Positions 1 through 10,923 of a stretch of 64,000 bases of DNA are shown here, piece after piece. Position 1 is the first letter of the stretch. Every line of letters begins with the position of its first letter. Origin of the DNA: Sesamum alatum (Eukaryota; Streptophyta; Magnoliopsida; Lamiales; Pedaliaceae); NCBI GenBank assembly GCA_034509735.1, contig JACGWO010000001.1, forward strand, positions 31,003,966 to 31,067,965, given 5' to 3'. The position numbers and the translations under genes were made by a program. The notes beneath the pieces are model-generated. The model was not told the DNA's origin. It saw only the letters and a program-made list of their open reading frames with translations, and searched no databases.

Positions 1-140
1 GTTATTTTAAACACATAATCATGTAAAAATTAAAGCAATAACACAGGTTTCAAAAGTCGATAAACACGTTTCTCATGCCATACACATTAAGAACATGCAG
101 ATCAATAGCCTATTACATCGAACCCAACTCTAATACCATT
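1..140 (-). mobile_element. Internal leader and primer-binding site of a minus-strand copia element
   Basis: This is the start of the internal region of a Ty1/copia-type element read on the minus strand. Bases about 123-140, reverse-complemented, read as a diverged initiator-Met primer-binding site (GGTATTAGAGTTGG against the usual TGGTATCAGAGC), directly next to the LTR end at 141. The rest of the element lies left of the window. No coding sequence is recognisable here. Identification rests on the adjacency of the PBS to an LTR end that matches the LTRs at 28 kb and 61 kb. Confidence 0.6.
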
Positions 141-664
141 TGAGGAAGTGGATCCGCCCGGGATCGTGGCAGAAGCATGAAAATGAGTACGTTATAAAAC
201 CTTAAACTCGATCCAAGGGGTGTTATCTTGGACTCTCCCAAGCGTTCGATATAAGATATGCAGATATTAATAACATACATAATCTAGAATATAAGGAACA
301 TGGATAAAACAAGAAATAACAAGAGATGTAATCGTAAATCGAACTGTTATCTTTGTTGTTTTCTTGATCGGTTACATGTGTTGCTCCTTTTTTCAAACTT
401 ATTCACATTCTAGATCTCAACATAGAAACCCTCTACAATGCCCACACCACACCGAGATGGGTTATGATTTTCTTGCTAGAAGAAATCAAACCTTGGAAGA
501 ATAGAGATTGAAAGGACTATACTATGAGATTAGTATGTCCTCTTCAATTAAGGCTTATTCTTCAATTGGTCGTAGATCAAGAAGAACAAATCTAGGGATA
601 TATATATATATATATATATCAAGAGAGAGAGAGAGAGAGAAATTGGCCAAGAGTGAGAGAGAGA
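141..664 (-). mobile_element. Truncated copia LTR, 3' portion
   Basis: The reverse complement aligns by eye with the 3' half of the LTRs at 26,089-28,310 and 60,976-62,213. It has the terminal ACTTCCTCA end, the GC-rich block around GGATCCGCCCGGG, a hairpin at 212-232 (TCCAAG/CTTGGA), a CGAACGCTTGGG-like motif and the long pyrimidine leader. An (AT)n run at 598-620 followed by (GA)n at 627-645 ends it, and it is cut off by the inverted-repeat element starting near 674. The open frame over 508-864 runs through these simple repeats and into the element, so it is not a gene. Confidence 0.65.
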
Positions 665-673
665 CTCATCTTA

Positions 674-2078
674 GGGAAAATCGTTTTTTTTGGTCCTATA
701 TCTTAGGCTTTTTTTGGATTTGGTCCCATTTGTTACCTTTTTCTCACATTTCGTCCCATTTGTTCAAAATTTTCTCAAATGTAGTCCTAAAAAGCATTTT
801 TCGTCAAATTATTAACGGAACCGTCAAGTTTGTTATAGGGGGCAAGATTCTAACATTGTTTTGAAGGGAAAATAATATGCCATATTAGTATTTTATAAAA
901 AAAAAAAAAAAAAGTGAACTTGGAAAATGCTGAAAATGTGTAAATAATGTATAGAATAATGAGAATAAAAAAGGCATGGGAAGAAACGCAATTTAAATAA
1001 TATTTCTTCTTTCTACAGTACTAACTTAATTTTGCTTTTAACAAATTTTCAAAGGGTTTAAAGAAAATTAATTACCCCCAATGATATTGAAAATGAGCAA
1101 ATTGCCCATTGTGAAAAATAAAATAGTAATTTATCCACTTGTGAAAAAGAAAGTAGAGTAATTACACCTCTCACGCGAGTTCATATTTCACGCGCTTTTT
1201 CTTATTTTTTTTTAATTTTTAATTATAACATTATATGTATACCCTCATTTAATAACCATTGGATGTGAATTGAAATTTAAGGTTCAAATTTAATTAGTAA
1301 ATCAATGGTGCATATTTTGTTTAATTTCAATCAATGGTTCAAATTTAAACAAATGTATAAATTTAATTTATATATTTGTAATATATATAAAAAATATGTT
1401 ATATATAAATAAAGTTAAAACATATATATATATATATATATAAAGAGAGAGGGGGGCGAGGGTGAGAACAACGTGATGATGGGGAGGGGACAACGACAGA
1501 GATGGATGCGGTGGGAGAAGGGAAGGGCAGGCGATGGGTGCGAGGGAGGGAGGGGAGAGGGGAGGCGGTAGGCAACGAGGGGAGGGGGGGCGGGAAAGGG
1601 AGGGGAGAGAGTACGCGAGGGGTGCAAGGAGGGAGAGGAAAGGGGCGGTGGCGGCGACGGGAGCAGGGAGGGAGAGGTGCAGGAGTGGCGAAACTAAAGG
1701 GAGGGGAGGAGGGCGGCGGCGGAAGGGGGGATTGGTAGGGATGGAGTTTTTAATTCTTTATATATATATATATATTATTTTAAAATTAATATATTATACC
1801 TATATAAATATAAAAATATTTATTTATATTAATTATATATATAACAACATATAATTATATATAAATTAATATTTTATTCTTAACATTAACAAAAAAATTG
1901 CACTAAGAGTGCGTACATAACAGACTTGACGGTTCCGTTAACAATTTGAAGAAAAATACTTTTTGGGACTACATTTGAGAAAAAATTAAACAAATGGGAT
2001 GAAATGTTAGAGTAAGGTAACAAATGGGACCAAATAAAAAAAGGCCCTAAAATATGAAACTAAAAAAGAAATTTTCTA
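674..2078. mobile_element. G-rich inverted-repeat element, copy 1 (Mutator-like, non-autonomous)
   Basis: Terminal arms of about 160 bp (674-837 and about 1916-2078) are inverted copies of each other; they start GGGAAAATCG and contain TTTTTTGGTCC. The arms enclose AT-rich filler, an (AT)n run near 1425 and a purine-rich G tract (about 1441-1735). The end sequence closely resembles the MITE at 17,306-17,609, which has a near-perfect 9-bp target duplication, hence the Mutator-like call. No clear target duplication is visible for this copy. No transposase is encoded. Confidence 0.7.
1441..1738 (+). repeat. Purine-rich G tract inside copy 1
   Basis: About 300 bases are almost entirely G and A on the plus strand, with many GGG and GGGG runs, in otherwise AT-rich DNA. 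Similar tracts occur at about 3941-4240, 8815-9110 and 10,333-10,590. Long frames on both strands through these tracts (Gly/Arg/Glu-rich or Pro/Ser-rich) are compositional and differ in length among copies, so they are not genes. Runs of G this dense could form quadruplexes. Confidence 0.75.
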
Positions 2079-2755
2079 TATATTTTACTACTTTTTGTTT
2101 ATTTAACTAATATATATATTTTTGAGAAAATAATAATTATATTATTTAAGTTTAAAATTAATTACACAAACATTTGAGTGTGTCACACCGATTAGTCCCT
2201 ATAATTTAGTTACATGCAACACTTGTCTGAGTTTTTAGGTTGAGTATGGTTTAACATTCTCCCTGAATTAATTATACATCAATTCTATTGTAATAAGTAC
2301 ATTATATTTATTGTGCATATAATTAATTAAGATTTGCGTATTAAACCTGATTGAGATAGAATTTTCGATTTAACTTGGTAACAAAACGTTAAGCACCTAA
2401 CTGGATAGATATTTTCGCATGTTTTTACTTTTCTAAATAAACTAGTGATATAGATGCATGTCTCCCTTTTGTTCATTACTATTTGTGATTTAAGTAGCGA
2501 GACAATCATAGTTGTTTGTCCTTTACATTTATGTTGGTCTATCTATTCCTGTTGTTAAAAAAATCAAAACAAAATGTGATAGTTGTGTATTAATAAAAGA
2601 TTGAGACAACTAAAATTTTCCTTTTTGAGATAATATTGTCCCACGTTTGGTGCAGTTCATTGGAACTAGTCAGAAACGTATAATCGATGCGTGTGTAAAT
2701 AAAATTATATTTTTTATTAAATTAATATTTTATTATCAAAATACAAAAAAGAGAG
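2079..2755. repeat. Duplicated flank, unit 1
   Basis: This gene-free stretch is repeated nearly base for base at 4552-5225 and 10,924-11,600, always directly to the right of a copy of the inverted-repeat element. Landmarks are a TGAGTGTGTCACAC motif near 2175 and a run around 2460 (CTCCCTTTTGTTCATTAC). The small minus-strand frame at 2327-2509 recurs in the other copies only because the DNA is duplicated; it has no recognisable domain. Confidence 0.7.
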
Positions 2756-3183
2756 GAAACCATTTGGTATTCGTCTACTCACTGCGGCAGCAGATTCTAA
2801 GAGCATAAACGCATCTCAGAGCGCATAGGACACTCAATTGTCACATATTGACAAGTGAAGGAATCTTGGAACCCACCGTTCTCACTACATATTCCCGCTG
2901 CATTGGACAAATCATATAATGACGACACCAAAGGCACAATCATCTGTCACCAAATCCAATATACATCTGTCATATGAATGTGACTGTCGTGGTTCCTCAA
3001 GTTCGAGGACCAATTTCGTACTATCGGAGCCAAGGTGTTTCATTCATACTGACGGAGCCTCAAAGGCTTCCATATGATGACTCCCCACAAGTTAGTTCAG
3101 TAGCTTGACAACCTTGTCAACCACCCTCTAAAATTGCATAGACATCCAACGTCTGTACTCGATGAAACACGACACTCATCTTA
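2756..3183 (-). mobile_element. Copia LTR fragment, 5' portion
   Basis: The reverse complement matches the first several hundred bases of the Copia-B type LTR (compare about 39,430-39,850): the GTCATCATATGGAAGCC-type stretch, the diverged dinucleotide-repeat-free block and the CATCGAGTA region in the same order. A second copy lies at 7889-8313. It ends where inverted-repeat copy 2 begins. It may be the displaced 5' part of the LTR seen at 141-664. Confidence 0.6.
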
Positions 3184-4551
3184 GGGAAAATCAACTTTTT
3201 GGTCCTATATCTTAGGCCTTTTTTAGATTGGGTACCATTTGTTACCTTTTTTTCCCATATTTCGTCCCATTTGTTCAAAATTTTCTCAAATGTAGTCCTA
3301 GAAAGCATTTCCCGTCAAATTATTAATGGAACCGTCAAGTCTATTATGAGGGCAAGATTCTAATATTGTTTTGAATGAAAAATAATCTGCCATACTAGTA
3401 TTTTATAAAAAAAAAAAAGAACTTGGAAAATTCTGAAAATGTGTAAATAATGTACAGAATAATGAAAATAAAAAAGCCATGGCAAGAAACACAATTTAAA
3501 TAATATTTCTTCTTTCTATAGTACTAACTTAATTTTGCTTTTAACAAATTTTCAAAGGGTTTAAAGCAAATTAATTACCCTCAATGATATTGAAAATGAG
3601 CAAATTATCCCTTGTAAAAGATCAAATAGCAATTTATCCACCTGTACAAAAGAAAATAGAGCAATTACACCCCTCACGCGAGTTCATATTTCACGCGCTT
3701 TTTCTTAATTATTTTTAGTTTTTAATTATAACATTATATATGTACCCTCATTTAATAACCCTTGGATCTGATTTGAAATTTAAGTTCAAATTTAATTAGT
3801 AAACCAACGGTGCATATTTTGTTTAATTTCAATCAACGGTTCAAAATTAAACAAATGTATAAATATAATTTATATATATGTAATATATATATAAAATATG
3901 TTATATATAAATAAAGTTAAAATATATATATATATATATAGTGAGAGAGAGAGAGGGGGCGAGGGTGAGAACAACGTGATGATGGTGAGGGGACAACGCC
4001 AGAGATGAATGCGGTGGGAGAAGGGAAGGGCAGGCGATGGGTGTGAGGGAGGGAGGGAGGGTAGAGGGGAGGTGGTAGGCAAGGAGGGGAGGGGAGGGGG
4101 GGGGGAAGAGTGGGGAGAGGGGACGCGAGGGGCGCAGGGAGGGAGATGGAAGGGGAGGTGGCGACGATGGGAGCTGGGAGGGAGAGGTGGAGGAGTGCCG
4201 CGAAACTAAAGGGGAGGAGGGCGGCGGCTGAAGGGGGGACTAGTAGGGATGGAGTTTTTTTAATTCTTTATATATATGTGTATATTATTTTTAAAATTTA
4301 TATTAATTATATATATAACAATATATAATTATATATAAATTAATATTTTATTGTTAAAATTAACAAAAAGATCGTAGTAAGGGTGCGTACATAATAGACT
4401 TGACGGTTCGGTTAATAATTTGACGTAAATGCTTTTTGGGATTACATTTGAAAAAAAATTGAACAAATGGGATGAAATGTGAGAGTAAGGTAATAAATGG
4501 GATCAAATAAAAAAAGGCCCTAAAATATGGGAATAAAAAAGTAATTTTCTG
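3184..4551. mobile_element. G-rich inverted-repeat element, copy 2
   Basis: This copy has the same arms (GGGAAAATCA start, TTTTTGGTCC) and internal order as copy 1: AT filler, (AT)n, (GA)n, G-rich core about 3941-4240 and right arm about 4385-4549. The left flank is the LTR fragment; the right flank is the same as for copies 1, 3 and 4. No coding capacity. Confidence 0.7.
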
Positions 4552-5433
4552 TATATTTTACTACTTTTTGTTTATTTAACTAATATATATATTTTTTTGA
4601 ATAAATAATAATTATATTATTTAAGTTTAAAATTAATTACACAAACATTTGAGTGTGTCACACACACTAGTCCCTATAACTTAGTTACATGCATTACTTA
4701 TCTGATTTTTTAGGTTCAATATGGTTAAATATTCTTCCTGAATTATACATCAATTCTATTATAATAAGTATATTGTATTTGTCATACGTATAATTAATTA
4801 AGATTTGTGTATTAAACCTGATTTGAGATAGAATTTTCGATTTAACTTGGTAACAAAAAGTTAAGCACCTAACTGGATAGATATTTTCGCATGTTTTTAC
4901 TTTTCTAAATAAACTAGTGATATAGATGCATGTCTCCCTTTTGTTCATTACTATTTGTGATTTAATTAGCGAGACAATCATAGTTATTTGTCCTTTACAT
5001 TTATGTTGGTCTATCTATTCCTGTTGTCAAAAAAATAAAAAAACAATGTGATAGTTGTGCATTAATAAAAGATTGAGACAATTAAAATTTTCCTTTTTGA
5101 GATAATATTGTCTCACGTTTGATGCGGTTCATTAAAACTAGTCAGAAACGTATAATCGAAGCGTGTGTAAATAAGATTATATTTTTATTAAATTAATATT
5201 TTATTATCAAAATACAAATTGAATAAAATAAAATAGAGAGAATAAATGAATGAAAAAACATTCATATATAATTAAAAATAAATATGGGTGAGTGGGATAA
5301 AAAATGAGGAGAAGTAGTCACTTGAACATGAGAGTGAAAAAACAAAATAAATAATAAATTTTAAAATAAAAAAGTAAAAATAACATACCAAAAAGCTATA
5401 AGACACCAAAACAGACCAAAAGTTTAAGGTATA
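4552..5433. repeat. Duplicated flank, unit 2, left of the Helitron
   Basis: The sequence is homologous to 2079-2745 and, over its full length, to 10,924-11,800. It contains no gene. It is interrupted at 5433/5434 by the Helitron and continues at 6981. Confidence 0.7.
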
Positions 5434-6980
5434 TCTATACTAATTATAAAAGGAAAGGCTCTTTTGTGTCTAGAATGGAAGTTATTTAGGTATGTTTCAA
5501 AATTTACACTTTGTTTTTGCATAATTTATTTTCATATTTCTTTTTACAAAGTGTAATCTATAAGTTTTGGAGGGCAAAAATAGAAGTTCAACCTAATAAT
5601 GGTAGTTCTCATACCAAATTTTCAAACTACCTAATATGCCCTTATTAACTTCCATGTTCTCATTAACCATCATTCTTTAAAAAAAAAAAAAAAAGGAAAA
5701 AAAAATCATGTTTTATGTTAGATGAACAACTTATTTCCTCTATTAATTAAGAAAATACTATTAGGACTTTTAATAATATAGTTATTATGTTATAATTTTT
5801 TAATTAATAGTCGTTAACAATTTTTAATTATAACAAATTTTAAGAATTTATATCTATTAATAGATTTAGCAATTACATCTATTAAAGTTACTTTTAAATT
5901 AATTTTGATAAAATTTTATATGTTTTTTGTTATAATTGTTATAGATAAAATTAATAGATGTAATTGTTAATACGATTATAAACTAAAAGTTATTTTTAAT
6001 TTACCTATTTTTTGAACAAGATTATATTCGTTACCACTTGCACATGATATATTGTTTCTTCATAAATGTATTTTCAATTATTCAAGTTATGCGATTTGAA
6101 TGGCAGTGAGGCATTCTCAAATTTTGTTTCTTCTACCTTTAAATTTTAAGGAGTTGCAATTAAAATGTGAAAAATTTTGCTTTATCCATTTTTTTCTTTT
6201 CCTTATTACTTATGTAGATTATGTTTGTTGTTGGTAATAATAGTTCATTTGTAGAGGTTTTTCACAGTTTTGACATTTTGTGCCTAATGTTGTGATGGAA
6301 TTCATCAATTCATAGATACTACCAGCTAACGCGTGCAGTCCTCGCATGCGCAATTTTTAAGTGTAAGTCAGGGCAAGTATGTAAATTTTAATAATTCTAA
6401 ATGAAATAAAGTTGAATAAAATCCTTTAATCCTGAATATTTTCCTCTTTCTAATCAACACTTTTGTTTTTCCTTTTATCGAAAATTATATTTTTATATCT
6501 ATAAAATTTCTATTAGTACTCTCTCTGCAATTATCCTTTACTTCTACTAAATATTTTGCAAAATGAAAGTATTTACCCTCAATTTCTATTGCTGCTAGCT
6601 TAAATTCAAATTCTTTGACTTTTATTTTGAATCAATTTCCTCTATCTCCTCCATCGACTGAAGAAAGTTGAGAAAATGATTAAGAGAAAGAAAATAAACA
6701 AAAAAATTGTCTTTGTTTTTTATTCAGGAAACAAAAATAGAGTTACGAAGAAAAAATCAAGTTAGAAAAACCACTAGTTGCTCACCAACAACACAAAATA
6801 ATATATAAAAAGTCGATTCTTTTATGTGAACTCATTATATTTATATGGATGAATCCATCACAATATTTAAATGTTACGGATATTCAGTCTAATTTTATTT
6901 ATAATTAGAAATTTTTTTGTATTTACCTTGACTTATATTTAAAAATTATGCACGCGAGGATCGCGTGCGTTAGCTGCTAG
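5434..6980 (+). mobile_element. Non-autonomous Helitron, 1,547 bp
   Basis: The element begins TCTATACTAATTATAAAAG after an A and ends CTAG before a T, the Helitron rule (5' TC, 3' CTRR, insertion between A and T, no target duplication). Just before the end is a perfect 8-bp hairpin, GCACGCGA at 6950-6957 and TCGCGTGC at 6961-6968 with loop GGA, 8 bases from CTAG. The duplicated flank near 11,800-11,825 lacks the insert, giving a paralogous empty site. I see no RepHel-type ORF, so it is non-autonomous. Confidence 0.85.
6311..6360 (-). repeat. Inverted second Helitron 3' terminus
   Basis: The reverse complement of this stretch matches the terminal 45 bases of the Helitron (6936-6981): the same AAAAATT lead-in, a GCGAGG hairpin core and GTTAGCTG, then GTAGTA in place of CTAGTA. 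It is therefore a decayed Helitron 3' end in opposite orientation inside the element. Confidence 0.65.
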
Positions 6981-7888
6981 TATATATATATATACTAGTG
7001 TGCATGGTACACTCAAATGAGTGTGTATAACTAAATACAAATTTTAAAAATTAATTTTTATTTTTAGGAATATTTTTTAATTGAAAAAGTTAAAATATTA
7101 AAAGAAAAAGACGAAAAAGTTTTAAAATTCAAAAATCGTGGAGGTTGAGAAGGTTGGGGCACTTTGGGAGTTTAGAAAAAGTGGTTTGGAGGTTTAGAAT
7201 AGTGGAAGGATAAGAAGTTAATAAATTAAATTAAATATTAAAAAAATTATAAATTAGAAGACCAAAATGAGTAAAACAACAAATAGGTGCTCTACTTAGA
7301 AGGTGCTTGATTAAGCTTTTTTAAAAGATATTGTAAGTTGTTATATCTTATAAGATGTTTTATGAGTTTATAAGATATTGGATCTTATTTTAAATATAAG
7401 CTCTTAAAGTGTTTGGATAAATTAAGATGTTAAAGCTTATAAGATATTTTCACATCTTATAAGATGTTAGGTCGGTGTTTTCTATAATAAGATCTTTTTA
7501 TTGGTAAAATGACCAAAAAACACATGGTGCGATTAAAATAAATTGTTATGTTTTGACATATTTTGTATTTAAATATTTTTAAAATAATTTCGTAAATACT
7601 ACAATTTAGTTTAACTCCAAATAAAAAATTTAATAGATAATTATTTTACAAAAAAAAATGAATTATGACCTAAAATTTTTGAATAAAGATAATATATATG
7701 TATATTATTCATGCAAGTCGAATAGTAATATATATAATTGATGTTTTCTTTGTTAATACAATGACTACTTTTACTCGTATAATTTATAATGTCTTGAATA
7801 TATATTTTGGCGTCGATTCTCATCCTAAACTAGGTAATTATGCTTAATAGTCGAGACAACGTCCACTCTATTGATCGACATTCGAAAG
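6981..7888. repeat. Duplicated flank, unit 2, right of the Helitron
   Basis: AT-rich DNA homologous to about 11,826-12,640. It starts with TGGTACACTCAAATGAG and includes many TTATAAGATGTT-type motifs around 7330-7500 that look like a decayed MITE. A diverged relative of its first part occurs in intron 3 near 18,250. No gene is seen. Confidence 0.65.
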
Positions 7889-8313
7889 CATTTGCTATTC
7901 GTCCTATCACTACGGCAGCAGATTCTAAGAGCATAAACGCATCTCAGAGTGCATAGGATACTCAATTTTCACATATTGCCAGGTGAAGGATCCTATCTTG
8001 AAACCACCGTACTCACTACATATTCCAGCTGCACCGGACAAAGCATATAATGACGACACCAAAGGCACAATCATCTATCACCAAATCCAAGATACATCTG
8101 TCATATGAATGTGACTTTTATGGTTACTCAAGTTCGAGGACAAATTTCGTACTATCGGAGCCAAGGAGTTCCATTCATACTGACGAAGCCTCAAAGGTTT
8201 CCATATGATGACTCCCCACAAGTTAGTTCAATAGTTTGACAACCTTGTCAACAACCCTCTAAAATTGCATAGACGTCCAACGTCTGTACTCGATGAAATA
8301 CGACACTCATCTT
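7889..8313 (-). mobile_element. Copia LTR fragment, second copy
   Basis: Nearly identical to 2756-3183, from the shared GCAGCAGATTCTAAGAGC block to GACACTCATC, and again followed directly by an inverted-repeat element. This shared junction shows that fragment plus element were duplicated together. Confidence 0.65.
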
Positions 8314-8780
8314 AGGAAAAATCGCTTTTTTGGTCCTATATCTTAGGCCTTTTTTGGATTTGGTACCATTTATTACCTTTTTCTCACATTTCATCCCATT
8401 AAGTTCAAAATTTTCTCCAATGTAGTCCTAAAAAGCATTTTCCGTCAAATTATTAACGGAATCGTCAAGTCTGTTATAGGGGCAAAATTTATCCACTTGT
8501 GAAAAAGAAAATAGAGTAATTACACCCCTCACGTGAGTTCGTATTTCACGCGCTCTTTCTTAATTTTTTTTAATTTTTAATTATAACATTATATGTGTAC
8601 CCTCATTAAATAACTATTGGATCTGATTTGAAATTTAAGGTTAAAATTTAATTAGTAAACGAAAGGTGCATATTTTGTTTAATTTCAATCAACGGTTCAA
8701 ATTTAAACAAATGTATAAATTTAATTTATATATATGTAATATATATAAAAAAATATGTTATATAAAAATAAAGTTAAAAC

Positions 8781-8811
<31 letters not shown>

Positions 8812-9445
8812 AAGAGAGAGAGGGGGCGAGGGTGACAACAACGTGATGATGGGGAGGGGACAACGACAGAGATGGATGCGGTGGGAGAAGGGAAGGGCAG
8901 GCAACGGGTGCGAGGGAGGGAGGGACGGGAGAGGGGAGGCGGTAGGCAACGAGGGGAGGGGGGAGGGAGGGGAGAGGGGACGCAAGGGGCACAGGGAGGG
9001 AGATGAAAGGGGAGGTAGCGGCGTGGGGAGCGGGGAGGGAGAAGTGGAGGAGTGCCACGAAAATGAAGGAATGGGAGGAGGGCGGCGACGGAAGGGGGAC
9101 TCGTAGGGATGGAGTTTTTTAATTCTTTATATATATATAAATATATTATTTAAAATTAATATATTGTACCTATATAAATATAAAAATATTTATTTATATT
9201 AATTATATATAACAATATATAATTATATATAAATTAATATTTTATTGTTAAAATTAACAAAAAATTGTAGTAAGGGTGCGTACATAACAGACTTGATGGT
9301 TCCGTTAACAATTTGACGAAAAGTGCTCTTTGGGACTATATTTGAGAAAAAATTGAATAAATGGGATGAAATGTGAGAGTAAGGTAACAAATGGGACCAA
9401 ATAAAAAAAGACCCTAAAATATGAGACTAAAAAAGCAATTTTCTA
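8314..9445. mobile_element. G-rich inverted-repeat element, copy 3 (internally deleted)
   Basis: The arms and G-rich core (about 8815-9110) match the other copies, but about 230 bp after the left arm is missing: the sequence jumps from GGGGCAAAATT to TATCCACTTGTG. This makes it the shortest copy. Confidence 0.7.
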
Positions 9446-9566
9446 TATATTTTACTACTTTTTGTTTATTTAACTAATATATATTTTTGAGAAAATAATA
9501 ATTATATTATTTAAGCTTAAAATTAATTACACAAACATTTGAGTGTGTCATACAGAGACTCATCTT
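9446..9566. repeat. Truncated duplicated flank, unit 3
   Basis: Only the first 100 or so bases of the shared right flank are present, ending in TGAGTGTGTCATACA before copy 4 starts. This is the unit 3/unit 4 junction. Confidence 0.65.
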
Positions 9567-10923
9567 AGGAAAAATTATTTTTTTGGTCCTATATCTTAGG
9601 CCTTTTTTGGATTTGGTCCCATTTGTTATCTTTTTCTCGCATTTCGTCCTATTTGTTCAAAAGTTTCTCAAATGTAGTCCTAAAAAATATTTTTCATCAA
9701 ATTATTAACGGAACCGTCAAGTTTGTTATGGGGGGCAAGATTCTAACATTGTTTTGAAGGGAAAATAATATGCCATATTAGTATTTTATAAAACAATAGA
9801 ACTTGGAAAATGCTGAAAATGTGTAAATAATGTACAAAATAATGAGAATAAAAAAGCCATGGGAAGAAACACAATTTTAATAATATTTCTTCTTTCTACA
9901 GTACTAACTTAATTTTGCTTTTAAAAAATTTTCAAAGGGTTTAAAGCAAATTAATTATCCCCAATGATATTGAAAATGAGTAAATTACCCCTTGTGAAAA
10001 ATAAAATAGCAATTTATTCACCTGTGAAAAAGAAAGTAGAGTAATTACACCCTTCACGCGAGTCCGTATTTCACGCACTTTTTCTTATTTTTTTTAAATT
10101 TTTAACTATAACATTATATCTATACCCTCATTTAATAACCATTGGATGTGATTTGAAATTTAAGGTTCAAATTTAATTAGTAAATCAACGGTGCATATTT
10201 TGTTTAATTTCAATCAACGGTTCAAATTTAAACAAATGTATAAATTTAATTTATATTTTTGTAATATATAAAAAAAGTATGTTACATATAAATAAAGTTA
10301 AAACATATATATATATATATCTATATATATAAAGAGAGAGGGGGGGGGGGGCGAGGGTGAGAACAACATGATGATGGGGAGGGGGACAACGACAGAGATG
10401 GATGCAGTGGGAGAAGGGAAGGGCGGGCGACGGGTGCGAGGGAGGGAGGGGAGAGGGTACGCGAGGGGTGCAGGGAGGGAGAGGAAAGGGGTGGTGGCGG
10501 CAACGGGAGCGGGGAGGGAGAGGTGGAGGAGTGCCGAAACTGAAGAGAGGGGAGGAGGGCGGCCGCGGAAGAGGGAACTGGTAGGGATGGAGTTTTTTAA
10601 TTCTTTATATATATATATATTATTTTAAAATTAATATATTATACCTATATAAATATAAAAATATTTATTTATATTAATTATATATATAACAATATATAAT
10701 TATATGTAAATTAATATTTTATTCTTAAAATTAACAAAAAAATTGCAGTAAGAGTGAGTACATAACAGACTTGACGGTTCCGTTAACAATTTGACGAAAA
10801 ATACTTTTTGGGACTACATTTGAGAAAAAATTAAACAAATGGGATGAAATGTTAGAGTAAGGTAACAAATGGGACCAAATAAAAAAAGGCCCTAAAATAT
10901 GAAACTAAAAAAGCAATTTTCTA
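9567..10923. mobile_element. G-rich inverted-repeat element, copy 4
   Basis: Complete copy: left arm from 9567, G-rich core about 10,333-10,590 with a run of at least nine G, right arm about 10,755-10,921. It is closest by eye to copy 1, including the shared bases GAGACTCATCTTAG left of the arm. Confidence 0.7.

Noticed and set aside
508..864. 118-residue frame
   Set aside because: It spans an LTR fragment, (AT)n, (GA)n and a transposon arm; the frame is chance.
1415..1854. Overlapping long frames on both strands in the G-rich tract, repeated at 3870-4328, 8758-9106 and 10,321-10,628
   Set aside because: They arise from purine/pyrimidine bias, run into (AT)n repeats and vary in length and start among copies.
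2327..2509. Short minus-strand frame also present at 4694-4981 and 11,113-11,355
   Set aside because: Its recurrence is explained by segmental duplication of non-coding flank; copies differ at the C-terminus and no domain is seen.
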